Below are positions 7,030-16,703 of a DNA stretch of 64,000 bases, in pieces. Within the stretch, counting starts at the first letter, position 1; every line of letters starts with the position of its first letter. Source of the stretch: Lachnospiraceae bacterium (GTDB lineage: Bacteria > Bacillota > Clostridia > Lachnospirales > Lachnospiraceae); NCBI GenBank assembly GCA_021770345.1, contig JAETRD010000007.1:1-64000 (forward strand). The letters run 5' to 3'. Below the pieces are notes generated by a model. It saw only the letters and a list, made by a program, of their open reading frames with translations. It did not search any database and was not told the origin of the DNA. The position numbers and the translations under genes are program-made.

Positions 7030-9106
7030 TTAAACCCGGAGCTTCCGGTAGAAGAACGAATTGAAATTTTATTGTCACAGATGACGCTGACAGACAAAAT
7101 CGGACAGATGAATCAGGTGTGGGGACTGGAACAGATGAGAGAATTCGGAATGCCGGACGGGGTTTCCGATTCCACTGGCAATGGCTGCCTCGTGGGATCC
7201 CGAAGTGCTTCGGGAGAGCCAGAGGGTGGCGGCAAAGGAAGCCAGAAAAGACGGAATCCACTGGACGTTTTTCCCGAATGCGGATATTGCGCGTGACACC
7301 AGATGGGGGAGAGTGACGGAGACGATGGGAGAAGACCCCTATCTTGCATCCAGACTGGTTGAGGCGCAGATCGAGGGATTTCACGGAAGATCATCGCTGA
7401 AATCACAGGATTCACTGATGACATGCGTGAAGCATTTTGCCGGGTACGGCGCCTGCATGGGAGGAAGAGACTATGACCAGGTGACATTGTCGGAAGCGGA
7501 GCTTCGGAATGTGTATTTCCCGACTTTTGAAGCGGGGTTAAAAGCCGGGGCGGAGACGGTAATGACGGCGTATATGGATTTGAATAACGTTCCCGCAACC
7601 GTAAATCAGTTTCTTTTAAACCGGGTATTGAGAGAGGAATGGAACTTTGACGGTTTTGTGGTGACAGACGCCGGAACAATCGCAAACCTTGTGACGCAGG
7701 GACTTGCAAAAGACGGAGAGGACGCCGCGTTGCGCGCAATGAATGCGCAGGTGGACATGGATATGGGAAGCTTCCAATATGTGCAATTTTTAGCGAAGCT
7801 TGTCGGGGAAGGAAAGATACGGGAGAGTCAGATTGACGAGGCGGTAAGGCGCATTTTAAAGATTAAATTTGAACTCGGATTATTTGAACACCCGTATGCG
7901 GATATGGATACAGAGGAGGACGAAGCGGAACACAGAAAAAAGGCATTGTGGAGCGCACAGCAGAGCATTGTATTGCTCAAAAATAAAAATGACGTTCTTC
8001 CTCTTTCAAAAGACATCAAAAAAATTGCCGTGATCGGGCCGGCTGCGGATGCAAGGGATGACACGGAAGGGATTCTCGGAATGTCAAATATTCCGCAGGC
8101 GGTGACGGTATTAGAGGGAATACGCGCCAAGCTTCCGGATGCGGAGGTGATTTACCGGCCGGGCGCATGGCTAAAGAGGGATATTCCCAATATGGTATCT
8201 GAGTTTGTACCTGATTTTTGCGGGAAAAAGGAGAAGGAGCGCCAGACGAAGGAGGAGGCGGATCTGGCTGTTTCCGAGGCCGTTGAGGCGGCGAAAGGGG
8301 CGGATACCGTCGTTATGGTGCTCGGGGAAGCGGTAAATATGTCCGGGGAGGCGGGCTCGAGGGCGGCGCTTGATTTGCCGGGCAGGCAGCAGGAACTTCT
8401 GGAAAAGATCTGGGCAACCGGAAAGCAGATCGTGCTTGTCGTTTTGGGAGGGCGTCCGCTTTCGCTCACATGGGCGGATGAACATGCGGATGCGATCATC
8501 GAGGCGTTCCAGCCGGGCTGGGAAGGCGGCAATGCAGTGGCAGACATCCTGTTTGGCGACGTGAACCCAAGCGCAAAACTGCCGATTACCGTTCCGAGAA
8601 GCGCCGGCCAGTGTCCGAAGTTTTACGCGGAGAACCTCACGCATCAGCCGGTTGAAACACAGCCGAAACCGTATTCAAGATACTGGAATGAAGACGGCAG
8701 CCCGCTGTATCCGTTTGGGTATGGGCTAAGCTATACAACCTTTGAATATCGCAATCTGGTATTGGAAAAGGAAAAAATCCGGTTAGGGGAAGCGGCGGTT
8801 GTGCGGGTGGATGTCTGCAATACCGGAAGCAGGACGGGAGCTGAGATTGCGCAGCTTTATATTCACCAGAGATACGGAAGCGACACCAGGCCGAAGCGGC
8901 TGCTGAAGGGATTTTCGAAGTTTGAGCTGGCGCCGGGCGAGACAAAGACAGTCGAGTTTAAACTGACGGCAGACGATTTGCGCTATTACAGCTGCAGCAA
9001 AGGGGATTATGTTCAGGATGAAACGACAATCGACGTGTGGGTCGGCGGCGATGTGAATGCAAAGTTACACACAGTTCTTTCTGTGGGAAATGAGGGAGAA
9101 GAATGA
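7009..9106 (+). pseudogene. Canonical-order GH3 beta-glucosidase with internal deletion and frameshift
   Basis: The first 45-50 codons from ATG 7009 encode a normal GH3 N-terminus (RTYLNPELPVEERIEILL, then MTLTDKIGQMNQ). Near 7140-7165 the frame changes: the original sequence resumes one frame over as RTGFPIPLAMAASWDPEVL. Compared with ordinary GH3 enzymes, some tens of residues that include part of the sugar-binding site (the GRDVIHG region) are missing, so a deletion also shifted the frame. The rest (7181-9106, 641 residues) is intact: TIM barrel with DIARDTRWGRV, KHFAGYGA and likely nucleophile in VVTDAG, then the C-terminal domain and a fibronectin-III-like domain. It lacks a signal peptide, so the parent enzyme was cytoplasmic. 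Its stop overlaps the transporter start (ATGA). An internal start at 7181 could still yield protein, but probably not an active enzyme. Confidence 0.75.
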
Positions 9107-10293
9107 TTACAATCAGAAATAAAAACGGAAAGCGTTCAAAATTATTTTATCTCGTATGGTCGGCTCCTCTTATCGGTTCCTCATGCGTAGTGGTGTTTCT
9201 CGGATATATTACATATTTTTCGACCGATATTTTGGGGCTGCCGACGGGGCTGGTCGGCGTATTATTGCTGCTCTCAAAAATTTTTGACGGGATTACGGAT
9301 GTGATTGCAGGCTACCTGATTGACCGGACAAATACAAAGTGGGGAAAGGCAAGACCTTATGATATTGCATATGCCTTTTTTGCATTGACGGCGATGGCGC
9401 TGTTTTCGATTCCGAATATCGGGACAACAGGTACGGCAATTCTGGTTTTTGTGCTGTATACAATGGTCTTTTCGGTTTTTCAGACTCTGTATTCCTGCCT
9501 GCGTATACCGGCAGTTGTGTTATCGTTTATCCGGATTTTTCTGATTCCGGAGACGGATCACGCGGCGGAAACGGCAGTCGGGGTGAGACGGGAGAAATTT
9601 ACGGTGCTGCAGAGTGCAAAGCTGTTATTCGGCAACCGCTACCTGATGTTTTTTGGATTGGCGCTGCTGCTGACGAACATCGCGTCGAATGTGAGTGCAA
9701 ATTCACAGACGTATTATTTTAAATATGTCGTCGGGGATATTTCCATGATGGCACTGGTTTCCGCGACAGCGATTGTCGGCCCGTTTACGATCGCGTTTTA
9801 CCCGATGCTTTCGAAAAAACTTGGAATGAAAAAGCTGATGGCCGGGGCGCTTCTGATGGGGGCTGTCGGGAAATTACTGCCGTTGCTAGGATTGACGAGC
9901 GTGCCGCTGCTGTTGCTTTCCTCATTATTCTTCTCTGTCTCTTTTATGCCGATTTATATACTCGCCGCAAATGTGATTATTGACTGCATGGATTACGGGG
10001 AATATAAAAGCGGTGTGAGGGGCGAAGGAATCTACACATGCGTATCCGGTTTCTGCAGCAAAGTCGGGACCGGCGCTGCAAGCGGGATGCTGGGACTTGT
10101 CACGGCGCTGGGCGGTTATGACGGTACTGCGGCCGTACAGAGCAGTTCCGCGATAAATTCGGTGATTCTTTTGTTCACGGTGATACCCGCCGTGCTGTGT
10201 TTTCTGGCTGTGCTGGCATTAAAGGCCTATAAACTGGATAAAGAACTGCCCCTGATTCAGGCGGAACTGAAAAAGAGGGAAAAGGAGTCATAG
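9103..10293 (+). CDS. GPH-family sugar:cation symporter, probably internally deleted
   Basis: A 396-residue membrane protein of the glycoside-pentoside-hexuronide (MelB-like) family, which imports oligosaccharides with Na+ or H+. The N-terminus (GYITYFSTDILGLPTGLVG, DGITDVIAGYLIDRTNTKWG) and the C-terminal half (DCMDYGEYKSGVRGEGIYTC) are typical. Family members are usually about 450-470 residues. Here the stretch between FQTLYSC and LRIPAVVL (near 9490-9510) lacks the usual NDPNERT-type loop and about two membrane segments, while the frame is kept. The ATGA overlap with the GH3 pseudogene shows a former two-gene operon for uptake and cleavage of a beta-glucoside. With its damaged partner this transporter is probably non-functional. 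Confidence 0.75.
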   Translation: MITIRNKNGKRSKLFYLVWSAPLIGSSCVVVFLGYITYFSTDILGLPTGLVGVLLLLSKIFDGITDVIAGYLIDRTNTKWGKARPYDIAYAFFALTAMALFSIPNIGTTGTAILVFVLYTMVFSVFQTLYSCLRIPAVVLSFIRIFLIPETDHAAETAVGVRREKFTVLQSAKLLFGNRYLMFFGLALLLTNIASNVSANSQTYYFKYVVGDISMMALVSATAIVGPFTIAFYPMLSKKLGMKKLMAGALLMGAVGKLLPLLGLTSVPLLLLSSLFFSVSFMPIYILAANVIIDCMDYGEYKSGVRGEGIYTCVSGFCSKVGTGAASGMLGLVTALGGYDGTAAVQSSSAINSVILLFTVIPAVLCFLAVLALKAYKLDKELPLIQAELKKREKES

Positions 10294-10325
10294 CGCATCG
10301 CGGCATTTTTGCCGGCGGTGACAGA

Positions 10326-10378
10326 TCACAAATACCCGGTATTTCAAAATAAGCGTTTGAAATGCCGGGTATTTGTGA
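10326..10378 (+). terminator. 23-bp hairpin after GPH gene
   Basis: Arms 10326-10348 and 10356-10378 pair over 23 bp with one G-U mismatch and a 7-base loop. The arm includes ACCCGG and TTTCAAA. No long T-run follows, so it may end transcription from either side or act as an mRNA 3' barrier. It resembles the hairpin at 14520-14554. Confidence 0.6.
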
Positions 10379-10478
10379 GTTTCCGAAATTTATCACCTGT
10401 TCGGTAATATACGTCCTGCTGATTTGCAGGAAGCTTGGTGGAATTTTGATAATGGTTGAAATAGAATTTTCCCATGAT

Positions 10479-11279
10479 TTACATTTCTTCGGGCAGAAGT
10501 TCAATCATGAGCTGCATTTGAAAATCTTTGTCAATAGCAGCACGTTTCAAGTCATCGAATCTGTTCAGATTTATCAGAATAGAATTGAGGGTATTAATGC
10601 GGGTTTCGCCTTCAATTCTGCCCTCATTACGTTCCTCATTTGCAATCCTTTCCATAATTTCACACATAACTTTCTGTCCCTCCTCTGTTTCTTTATACCG
10701 ACGTTTTCTGTCGGAGGTAATAGGAAATTTATTATTGTATGCACTGTCGTCAACAAATACTTCCATCAGTTCCGACACTTCGGAACCGTCCCTTACTTTT
10801 GCATTGACATAAATCTCTTCAAAACCATTATTGGTCCGAGCGCCTGTTTCCCTTATAACACGGTCTACATGATATAAAGGAAGGCTGCCTTTAAAGATAT
10901 CAAATTTGGAGATAAATACCACGCAGACATCAGGAACATCTTTAAATCTTTCGCCGGGGTCTGTGAGGTTTGTCGTAAGGATTGCGCCGTTATACCGGAC
11001 ACGCCTTTGGTGGTCGTCGTCATTAGCGCGCTGTACTTCGATGTCGATTTTCCGTCCGCCGCCGAGCACACATTTTGCATCCAGAATAACGGAACGTCCC
11101 TGCGGATTTGTGCCTGCATATTGGGGAGTGGCTTCCAATACTGTAAGTTCTGAATCAGAAAGAATCACCCGCAGGATTTCTTCACAGAATGCCTTATCTT
11201 CTGCCATAGTCCTAAACATAAGGTCGTCAATCGGATTTAGTTTTTTCGCTTCTTCACGAATTTTTGCTTTACTGCTCAT
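10479..11279 (-). CDS. Rpn/PD-(D/E)XK nuclease-family protein
   Basis: A 266-residue protein of the Rpn (recombination-promoting nuclease) / PDDEXK_2 'transposase-like' group. The N-terminus LNPIDDLMFRTMAEDKAFCEEIL is the family signature. The nuclease core follows with D in SVILDAKC and the IDIEVQ motif near residues 70-95, then RRVRYNGAIL. The C-terminal part is charged and helical (ETEEGQKVMCEIMERIANEE, then GRIEGETRINTLNSIL). These proteins are abundant in Clostridia genomes as repeated copies; E. coli RpnA is a DNA endonuclease that promotes RecA-independent recombination. The gene is single, oriented against its neighbours, and more A+T-rich than the GH3 genes, consistent with acquisition. 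Confidence 0.85.
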   Translation of the reverse strand: MSSKAKIREEAKKLNPIDDLMFRTMAEDKAFCEEILRVILSDSELTVLEATPQYAGTNPQGRSVILDAKCVLGGGRKIDIEVQRANDDDHQRRVRYNGAILTTNLTDPGERFKDVPDVCVVFISKFDIFKGSLPLYHVDRVIRETGARTNNGFEEIYVNAKVRDGSEVSELMEVFVDDSAYNNKFPITSDRKRRYKETEEGQKVMCEIMERIANEERNEGRIEGETRINTLNSILINLNRFDDLKRAAIDKDFQMQLMIELLPEEM

Positions 11280-11328
11280 GTATTGTCCTCATTTGGTATT
11301 ACAGCGGAAACTTATTGCTGTTAAATAT

Positions 11329-11356
11329 AGTATACCATGATTTTTATGATACACAA
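11329..11356 (-). promoter_or_regulatory. Candidate promoter of the Rpn-family gene
   Basis: On the minus strand a -35 TTGTGT (11356-11351) and a -10 TATACT (11334-11329) are separated by 16 bases, about 50 bases before the ATG at 11279. Spacing and -10 are good; the -35 is weak. Confidence 0.5.
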
Positions 11357-11520
11357 TACGAATCTATGTTTTCTGTCGTTCCGAAATGATGAATAACAAG
11401 ATCATTTTTACTAAAGCCTGCATTTGGTGTAACACACGAAGCGTTTTGTGTAAAAGAGATGCGGCGTCCCGATATTGTGATAAATAAATTTTATCAGTAA
11501 TTCATAAATGGAGGGACGAT

Positions 11521-14502
11521 ATGAAGAAAAAATCTATGGGAAGTATGCTTCTTAGCGCCGGCCTGCTTGCGCTTTTCGCGCCGGCGCCTGTCTGGGCTGC
11601 GGGGCTTCAGGTGGAAACGAGCGACGTCGTTTCGGTTGTGAAAAACTGCATTCCTTATGTTGCGGTTTTTCTCGCAATCGCTGCGGCCCTGGTCGCTGTC
11701 TGCGTGATCGCGCGAAAGTATGAGGCCAAAAAGAAAAAAATGATCCGCGCACAATCGCTGTGCGCCGGAATACTGGCGTTTGTCGTCATGCTGAATTTCT
11801 TGTGTATGGGACCGCTGAAAACATTGCTTGACGTGGTCGCAAATCCGGCAAAACAGGTGTCGGATAAGACAAAACAGGAGGCGGAGGAACTGATTACGGA
11901 TATCGCGGGGGAAGGTTCCGTGCTCGTGAAGAATGACGGAACGCTCCCGCTGGCTCCGGACGTTAAAACGTTGAATGTGTTCGGCTGGGCTTCCACAAAT
12001 CCGTGCTACGGCGGAACCGGTTCGGGCGCTGTCGATACCTCGACCTGTGTCTCGTTATTATCCGGAATCGAAAGCGGTGGATACACTTTAAACGACACAT
12101 TGACGCAGCTGTACACCTCCTATGCGAGCGCGCGAGGCGAGGCGACAATGTCGAGCGTCGACTGGACACTGCCGGAGCCGACCGCGGACTGCTATACGGA
12201 TGAGATGATGGAGGAGGCAAAAGCGTTTTCGGATACTGCGGTAATCGTCCTGGCGAGAGTGGGCGGCGAGGGAAGCGATCTGCCGACTGATTTCGGCGCG
12301 AAAGATGCGGCCGGAAACCCTCTTTATACCTATAAAAATAACAGTGAAGCGTATGAGGACTTCGGAGCCGGCCGTCATTATCTCGAACTCAGCCAGACCG
12401 AAAAAGATCTGGTGGATCTGGTATGCAGCAATTTCGAGCACGTCGTGGTGATCTGCAACAGCGCGAATGCGATGGAGCTCGGCTGGGTAGACGAGTACGC
12501 GCAAATCGGAAGCGTCATCTGCTGTCCGGGCGCGGGGGAAACCGGATTTGCGGCGCTCGGTAAAATCTTAAACGGAGAGGTGAATCCTTCGGGAAAACTC
12601 TCGGACACCTGGGTGTACGATTTGACCGCGACCCCGGCATTTGCAAATTTCGGCGAATTTACCTATGACAATATGGACGAATACGGATGGGAAGAGTCCA
12701 ATCCGTTTACCGGGGAGACAAAGAAAAATGACGTCAACTTTGTCAATTATGTCGAAAATATTTATGTGGGCTATAAATTTTATGAGACGGCCTATGAGGA
12801 AGCCGGGAATCAGAATATGGCCTTTGACTATGACAGCGTGGTGCAGTATCCGTTTGGTTACGGCCTGTCCTATACGGATTTTGAGCAGAAAATCACAGGC
12901 TTCGAGACAACGGATACCGGGTTTGAGCTGCGCATCGACGTGACGAACACCGGAAACGTGGCCGGAAAAGATGTTGTGGAAGTCTACTATCATCCGCCTT
13001 ATACGAACGGCGGAATCGAGAAGGCGGCCGTAAATCTGATTGATTTTGCAAAGACAAAGACGCTGGAACCGGGAGAGACGGAAACGCTCACGTTTTCGGT
13101 TGCGAAAGAGGATATGGCGTCGTTTGATACTTATGGTCACGGCTGTTATGTATTGGAGGCCGGCGCGTATGGAATCAGCATCCGCTCGGATGCGCATACG
13201 GTGATTGAGGAAAAAACGTATGAGGTTTCCGCGACGGAAGTTTATGATGATGCAAATTCCAGAACGTCGGACGGAAAGGCGGCCACGGTACAGTTTGCGT
13301 ATGCCGAGGGTGACGGCGTTACATATTTAAGTCGCGAAAACGGGTTTGCCAATTATGCGCAGGCGACGGCGGCTCCAGCAGATTATTCCATGAGCGAGGA
13401 GCGGAAAGCGAAGTATCAGAATGTTTCAAATTATGATATAGAGGGCATGAATCAGGATACGGATGAAATGCCGGTGACCGGCGCGGATAACGGCGTAAAG
13501 CTAAAAGAACTTCGCGGCAGGGCGTATGACGATTCGCTCTGGGAGCAGCTGCTCGATCAGCTTTCCGTCAGCGATATGACGGCGCTGATTGCCGGCGGCG
13601 GATATCAGACGGCGGCGGTTGACTCCATTGAAAAGGCGGCGACGACGGACAATGACGGGCCTGCGACTATCTACAACAATTACACGGGCGCAACCGGCAG
13701 CGCTTACACGACAGAGGTGATGCTTGCGAATACATGGAATAAGGATTTGGCGACACGGATGGGGCAGAGCATCGGAAAAGAAGCGGACGAGATGGGCGTT
13801 TCCGGATGGTATGCGCCGGCGATGAATATTCACCGCAGTGCGTTTGGCGGAAGGAATTTTGAGTATTATTCGGAAGATGCCGTATTGTCGGGTGTGATGG
13901 CGGCCTGTGAGATTAAAGGGGCAGACGAATACGGCGTATACAGTTATATCAAACATTTCGCGTTAAACGATCAGGAGACCAACCGTATTTATCAGCTCTG
14001 TACCTGGAATACGGAGCAGTCCATCCGCGAGACCTATCTGAAAGCATTTGAGATTGCAGTCAAAGAGGGGCACACAGGCGCGGTGATGGATGCGCACAGT
14101 TATATCGGTGATAAATGGTGCGGCGCAAGTTATGAGTTGAACGCCACAGTCCTGAGAAATGAATGGGGATTCCAGGGATTTGTGTCCACGGATATGTTTG
14201 CCGGGTACGGGTATTACGATGCCGATATCGCGATTCGTTCCGGTGTGGACAGCATGTTGAACCCGATGAATGCGCCGGACGCCACGGTAACCGACACGGC
14301 AAGCGCGACATCGGTTGCGGAAATGAGAAAATCCTGCCATAATATTTTGTATACGGTGGTAAACAGCAGGGCATACGATGGCGATGCGTCCTATGAGCTG
14401 GCGTTGTGGAAACGCATGCTCATGGGCGCCGACGCGGCCGCGCTGGTGCTGCTGGCATTGCTGGAGGTATTCATCATTCAAAAAAATCGCAAAGCAGAGT
14501 AA
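11521..14502 (+). CDS. Membrane-anchored, domain-permuted GH3 beta-glycosidase (paralog 2)
   Basis: A 993-residue paralog of the 2729 gene with the same swapped order. The first 27 residues look like a signal peptide ending in PVWAA, or a first membrane helix. A membrane segment (about 42-62), a basic loop and another hydrophobic segment (about 75-95) follow. Then come the GH3 C-terminal domain (NVFGWASTNPCYGGTGSG; likely acid/base E250 in GGEGSDLP), a fibronectin-III-like domain (YPFGYGLSYTDF near 450), and the TIM barrel (TTDNDGPAT, NIHRSAFGGRNFEYYSED, KHFALNDQETNR; likely nucleophile D891 in STDMFAG). A C-terminal membrane helix ends in KNRKAE. The ATG has a GGAGGG Shine-Dalgarno. Catalysis is expected outside the cell membrane. 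The sequence is well diverged from paralogs 1 and 3, so substrates may differ; which sugars is unknown. Confidence 0.92.
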   Translation: MKKKSMGSMLLSAGLLALFAPAPVWAAGLQVETSDVVSVVKNCIPYVAVFLAIAAALVAVCVIARKYEAKKKKMIRAQSLCAGILAFVVMLNFLCMGPLKTLLDVVANPAKQVSDKTKQEAEELITDIAGEGSVLVKNDGTLPLAPDVKTLNVFGWASTNPCYGGTGSGAVDTSTCVSLLSGIESGGYTLNDTLTQLYTSYASARGEATMSSVDWTLPEPTADCYTDEMMEEAKAFSDTAVIVLARVGGEGSDLPTDFGAKDAAGNPLYTYKNNSEAYEDFGAGRHYLELSQTEKDLVDLVCSNFEHVVVICNSANAMELGWVDEYAQIGSVICCPGAGETGFAALGKILNGEVNPSGKLSDTWVYDLTATPAFANFGEFTYDNMDEYGWEESNPFTGETKKNDVNFVNYVENIYVGYKFYETAYEEAGNQNMAFDYDSVVQYPFGYGLSYTDFEQKITGFETTDTGFELRIDVTNTGNVAGKDVVEVYYHPPYTNGGIEKAAVNLIDFAKTKTLEPGETETLTFSVAKEDMASFDTYGHGCYVLEAGAYGISIRSDAHTVIEEKTYEVSATEVYDDANSRTSDGKAATVQFAYAEGDGVTYLSRENGFANYAQATAAPADYSMSEERKAKYQNVSNYDIEGMNQDTDEMPVTGADNGVKLKELRGRAYDDSLWEQLLDQLSVSDMTALIAGGGYQTAAVDSIEKAATTDNDGPATIYNNYTGATGSAYTTEVMLANTWNKDLATRMGQSIGKEADEMGVSGWYAPAMNIHRSAFGGRNFEYYSEDAVLSGVMAACEIKGADEYGVYSYIKHFALNDQETNRIYQLCTWNTEQSIRETYLKAFEIAVKEGHTGAVMDAHSYIGDKWCGASYELNATVLRNEWGFQGFVSTDMFAGYGYYDADIAIRSGVDSMLNPMNAPDATVTDTASATSVAEMRKSCHNILYTVVNSRAYDGDASYELALWKRMLMGADAAALVLLALLEVFIIQKNRKAE

Positions 14503-14519
14503 TCCATTTCTGACAGATA

Positions 14520-14561
14520 CCCGGCGCTTCAAAATAACGGTTTGAAGTGCCGGGGGTTTTT
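14520..14561 (+). terminator. Terminator of GH3 paralog 2
   Basis: Arms 14520-14533 and 14541-14554 form a 14-bp stem with one G-U pair and a 7-base loop, followed by a T-run at 14557-14561. It separates the GH3 gene from the two-component genes. Stem sequence is related to the hairpin at 10326-10378. Confidence 0.85.
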
Positions 14562-14609
14562 GCTATGATGAAATCAGAACCGTTTGACCGATGAAAGGGA
14601 GGATAAAAA

Positions 14610-15317
14610 TTGATTAAGATTGCAATCGTAGAGGATGAGGAGAAATACGAAAAACTTCTGCTTCAATTTTTGAAAAAATATTCCAGAGAAAAATCGGCAG
14701 AGTTCGAGATATCACTTTTTTCGGACGGCGATGAGATTGTTGAGAATTATGACTGTAAGTTTGATCTGATCCTGATGGATATTATGATGCGGTTTATGGA
14801 CGGGATGTCCGCTGCCGAACTCATCCGAAAGCAGGATGAACGGGTTACGATCATTTTTATCACTAATATGGTAAATTATGCGATCAAGGGGTATCAGGTG
14901 GGCGCATTTGATTATATTTTAAAACCGATCACTTATTTTTCACTGGAGAAGAGTCTGGATCGAGCACTCTCAAAAATCGACAGGGAGGAACCAAATGAAT
15001 ATATCAATATCAATATGGCGACCGGCGTTCAAAAAGTGGCGCTGGCAGAGCTTTTTTATATTGAAAGCAATGCGCACTATCTGACCTTTTATACAAAGAG
15101 GGGGAATTTCCGGACCTACATGCGCATGAAAGACGTGGAGCATACGTTGTGCGCTCTGAATTTCTACCGGATTAATAAAGGGATTATCGTAAATCTGCGA
15201 TACATTGACGGGGTAGAGGAAAACTGCTGCATGGTAAACGACAGTATGCTTCCGATCAGCAGAGGGAAGAAAAAAGAATTTATGGAGATACTGAACCATT
15301 ACATTAACAGCCATTAG
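14610..15317 (+). CDS. LytTR-family response regulator (AgrA-like)
   Basis: A 235-residue response regulator. The receiver domain (residues 1-120) shows the acidic pocket VEDEE, phospho-acceptor D57 in LILMDIMM, the conserved T in FITN and the K in LKPI. The LytTR DNA-binding domain fills residues about 130-235 (FYIESNAHYLTFYTKRGNF, then FYRINKGIIVNLRYIDGVEE). LytTR regulators bind direct repeats upstream of their targets and often control extracellular products or peptide signalling. I chose the TTG at 14610 because AAAGGGAGG lies 8 bases upstream and the protein then begins MIKIAIVEDEE. The kinase gene follows 42 bases downstream, making one operon. Targets are unknown; the flanking GH3 genes are candidates by position. 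Confidence 0.92.
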   Translation: MIKIAIVEDEEKYEKLLLQFLKKYSREKSAEFEISLFSDGDEIVENYDCKFDLILMDIMMRFMDGMSAAELIRKQDERVTIIFITNMVNYAIKGYQVGAFDYILKPITYFSLEKSLDRALSKIDREEPNEYININMATGVQKVALAELFYIESNAHYLTFYTKRGNFRTYMRMKDVEHTLCALNFYRINKGIIVNLRYIDGVEENCCMVNDSMLPISRGKKKEFMEILNHYINSH

Positions 15318-15359
15318 ATTAACTGGCTGCGCTTATAAAGATGGTATGGGGAGAACGAT

Positions 15360-16682
15360 ATGGAGGAAATGTCGGCAAATATTCCGAGGTTATATACCGC
15401 GATTGCGGAGATGATGTCGTGCTGGATTTTTTTTGTAATTTGTAAAAGAAAGCTATCCGCCGGAAAGATACTGTTGCTTACGGGCGGTGTCGGCCTCGTG
15501 GAACTTGCGTATACGCGTGCAGGTACACTGCTGTCAAGCTGGTTTTGGCCGATACACATGCTTTTTTTGTTTTCGATGATGTTTGTTTACATGTATTGCG
15601 TTGTAGAGCGACCGGCGTTGACCGTGTATTACTATACCATGAAATCTTTTATCATGGCGGAGTTTGTCGCAGCGTTTGAATGGCAGATCGCTTATTTTTA
15701 TAAATGGAATGAAATTTTATCCGGGGAAATCCGGATTTTCATTGCCGTGCTGTTTTATACGGTTTGTTTTGCGGGGTTGTTGGTTGTTGAAAAAATATGG
15801 ATCAGAGATTCGATATTCAGAACCGTATCCGTTCAGGAGGGGCTTATCGCGACGGCGATCGTAATCGGGGTATTCCTCCTGAGCAATATCGGCTTTTTCA
15901 CGTTAAATACCCCTTTTTCGGGACAGTCGCTGTCGGATCTGTTTAATATCAGGACGATCGTTGATTTTCTGGGGCTGGTAATTTTATATGCATTTCAAAG
16001 CAGAATTGCGGAAATCGACATGAAAATGGATTTGGCGACAATGGACCGGTGCCTGCGGGAACAGTATGAAAAATATCGAAATTATCAGGACAGTATTGAT
16101 CTGATTAATATGAAATATCACGATCTGCGGCATCAGATGGAAGACTTAAAGGAACAGATAAGCAGTGAGGAGCAAACCCTTCTGATCGATAATATTGAGT
16201 CCGAGCTGAAAGAATACAGCCCTTACATCCAAACCGGAAATAAGGTGCTGGATGCATTGCTCGACAGCCGTCAGACAATCTGCAGAAAAAGGAATATTAT
16301 CATTACAGCCGTCGCAGACGGAGGCCTTCTGGAATTTATGAATGTGGCGGATATCTGTACGGTGTTCGGAAATGCGCTGGATAACGCCGTCGAGAGCGTA
16401 ACCATGATAGAGGACGCCGAAAAGCGATTGATCCATCTTGAAGTGACGGAACAAAAGCAGTTTGTGATCATTCTGGTAGAAAATTCGTGTCGTCAGGGGA
16501 TCGTTTTTGAAAACGGGATTCCGAAGTCGCCCCGCAAAGACAAGAAAAATCATGGATTCGGAACCAGAAGCATCCGACAGGTGGTACAGAAATATGGAGG
16601 CAGTGCAATCTTTGACGCGGAGGACGGATGGTTTACACTTAAAATCTTATTACCCTGTAAAAAGTCCTGCAGAAAGAAATAA
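15360..16682 (+). CDS. GHKL-domain sensor histidine kinase (AgrC-like)
   Basis: A 440-residue sensor kinase partner of the upstream LytTR regulator. The N-terminal 215 residues are strongly hydrophobic with about six membrane helices and no separate extracellular domain, as in AgrC-type peptide or small-ligand sensors. The phospho-acceptor is likely H254 in MKYHDLRHQME. The ATPase of the GHKL class follows: N-box FGNALDNAVESV, and G-box HGFGTRSIRQVVQKYGG near the C-terminus. No pheromone precursor or AgrB-like processing gene is visible nearby, so the ligand is unknown. Transcription probably runs through from the regulator and ends at the terminator at 16759-16793. Confidence 0.9.
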   Translation: MEEMSANIPRLYTAIAEMMSCWIFFVICKRKLSAGKILLLTGGVGLVELAYTRAGTLLSSWFWPIHMLFLFSMMFVYMYCVVERPALTVYYYTMKSFIMAEFVAAFEWQIAYFYKWNEILSGEIRIFIAVLFYTVCFAGLLVVEKIWIRDSIFRTVSVQEGLIATAIVIGVFLLSNIGFFTLNTPFSGQSLSDLFNIRTIVDFLGLVILYAFQSRIAEIDMKMDLATMDRCLREQYEKYRNYQDSIDLINMKYHDLRHQMEDLKEQISSEEQTLLIDNIESELKEYSPYIQTGNKVLDALLDSRQTICRKRNIIITAVADGGLLEFMNVADICTVFGNALDNAVESVTMIEDAEKRLIHLEVTEQKQFVIILVENSCRQGIVFENGIPKSPRKDKKNHGFGTRSIRQVVQKYGGSAIFDAEDGWFTLKILLPCKKSCRKK

Positions 16683-16703
16683 TCTGTCATCGGAACCTTC
16701 GAT

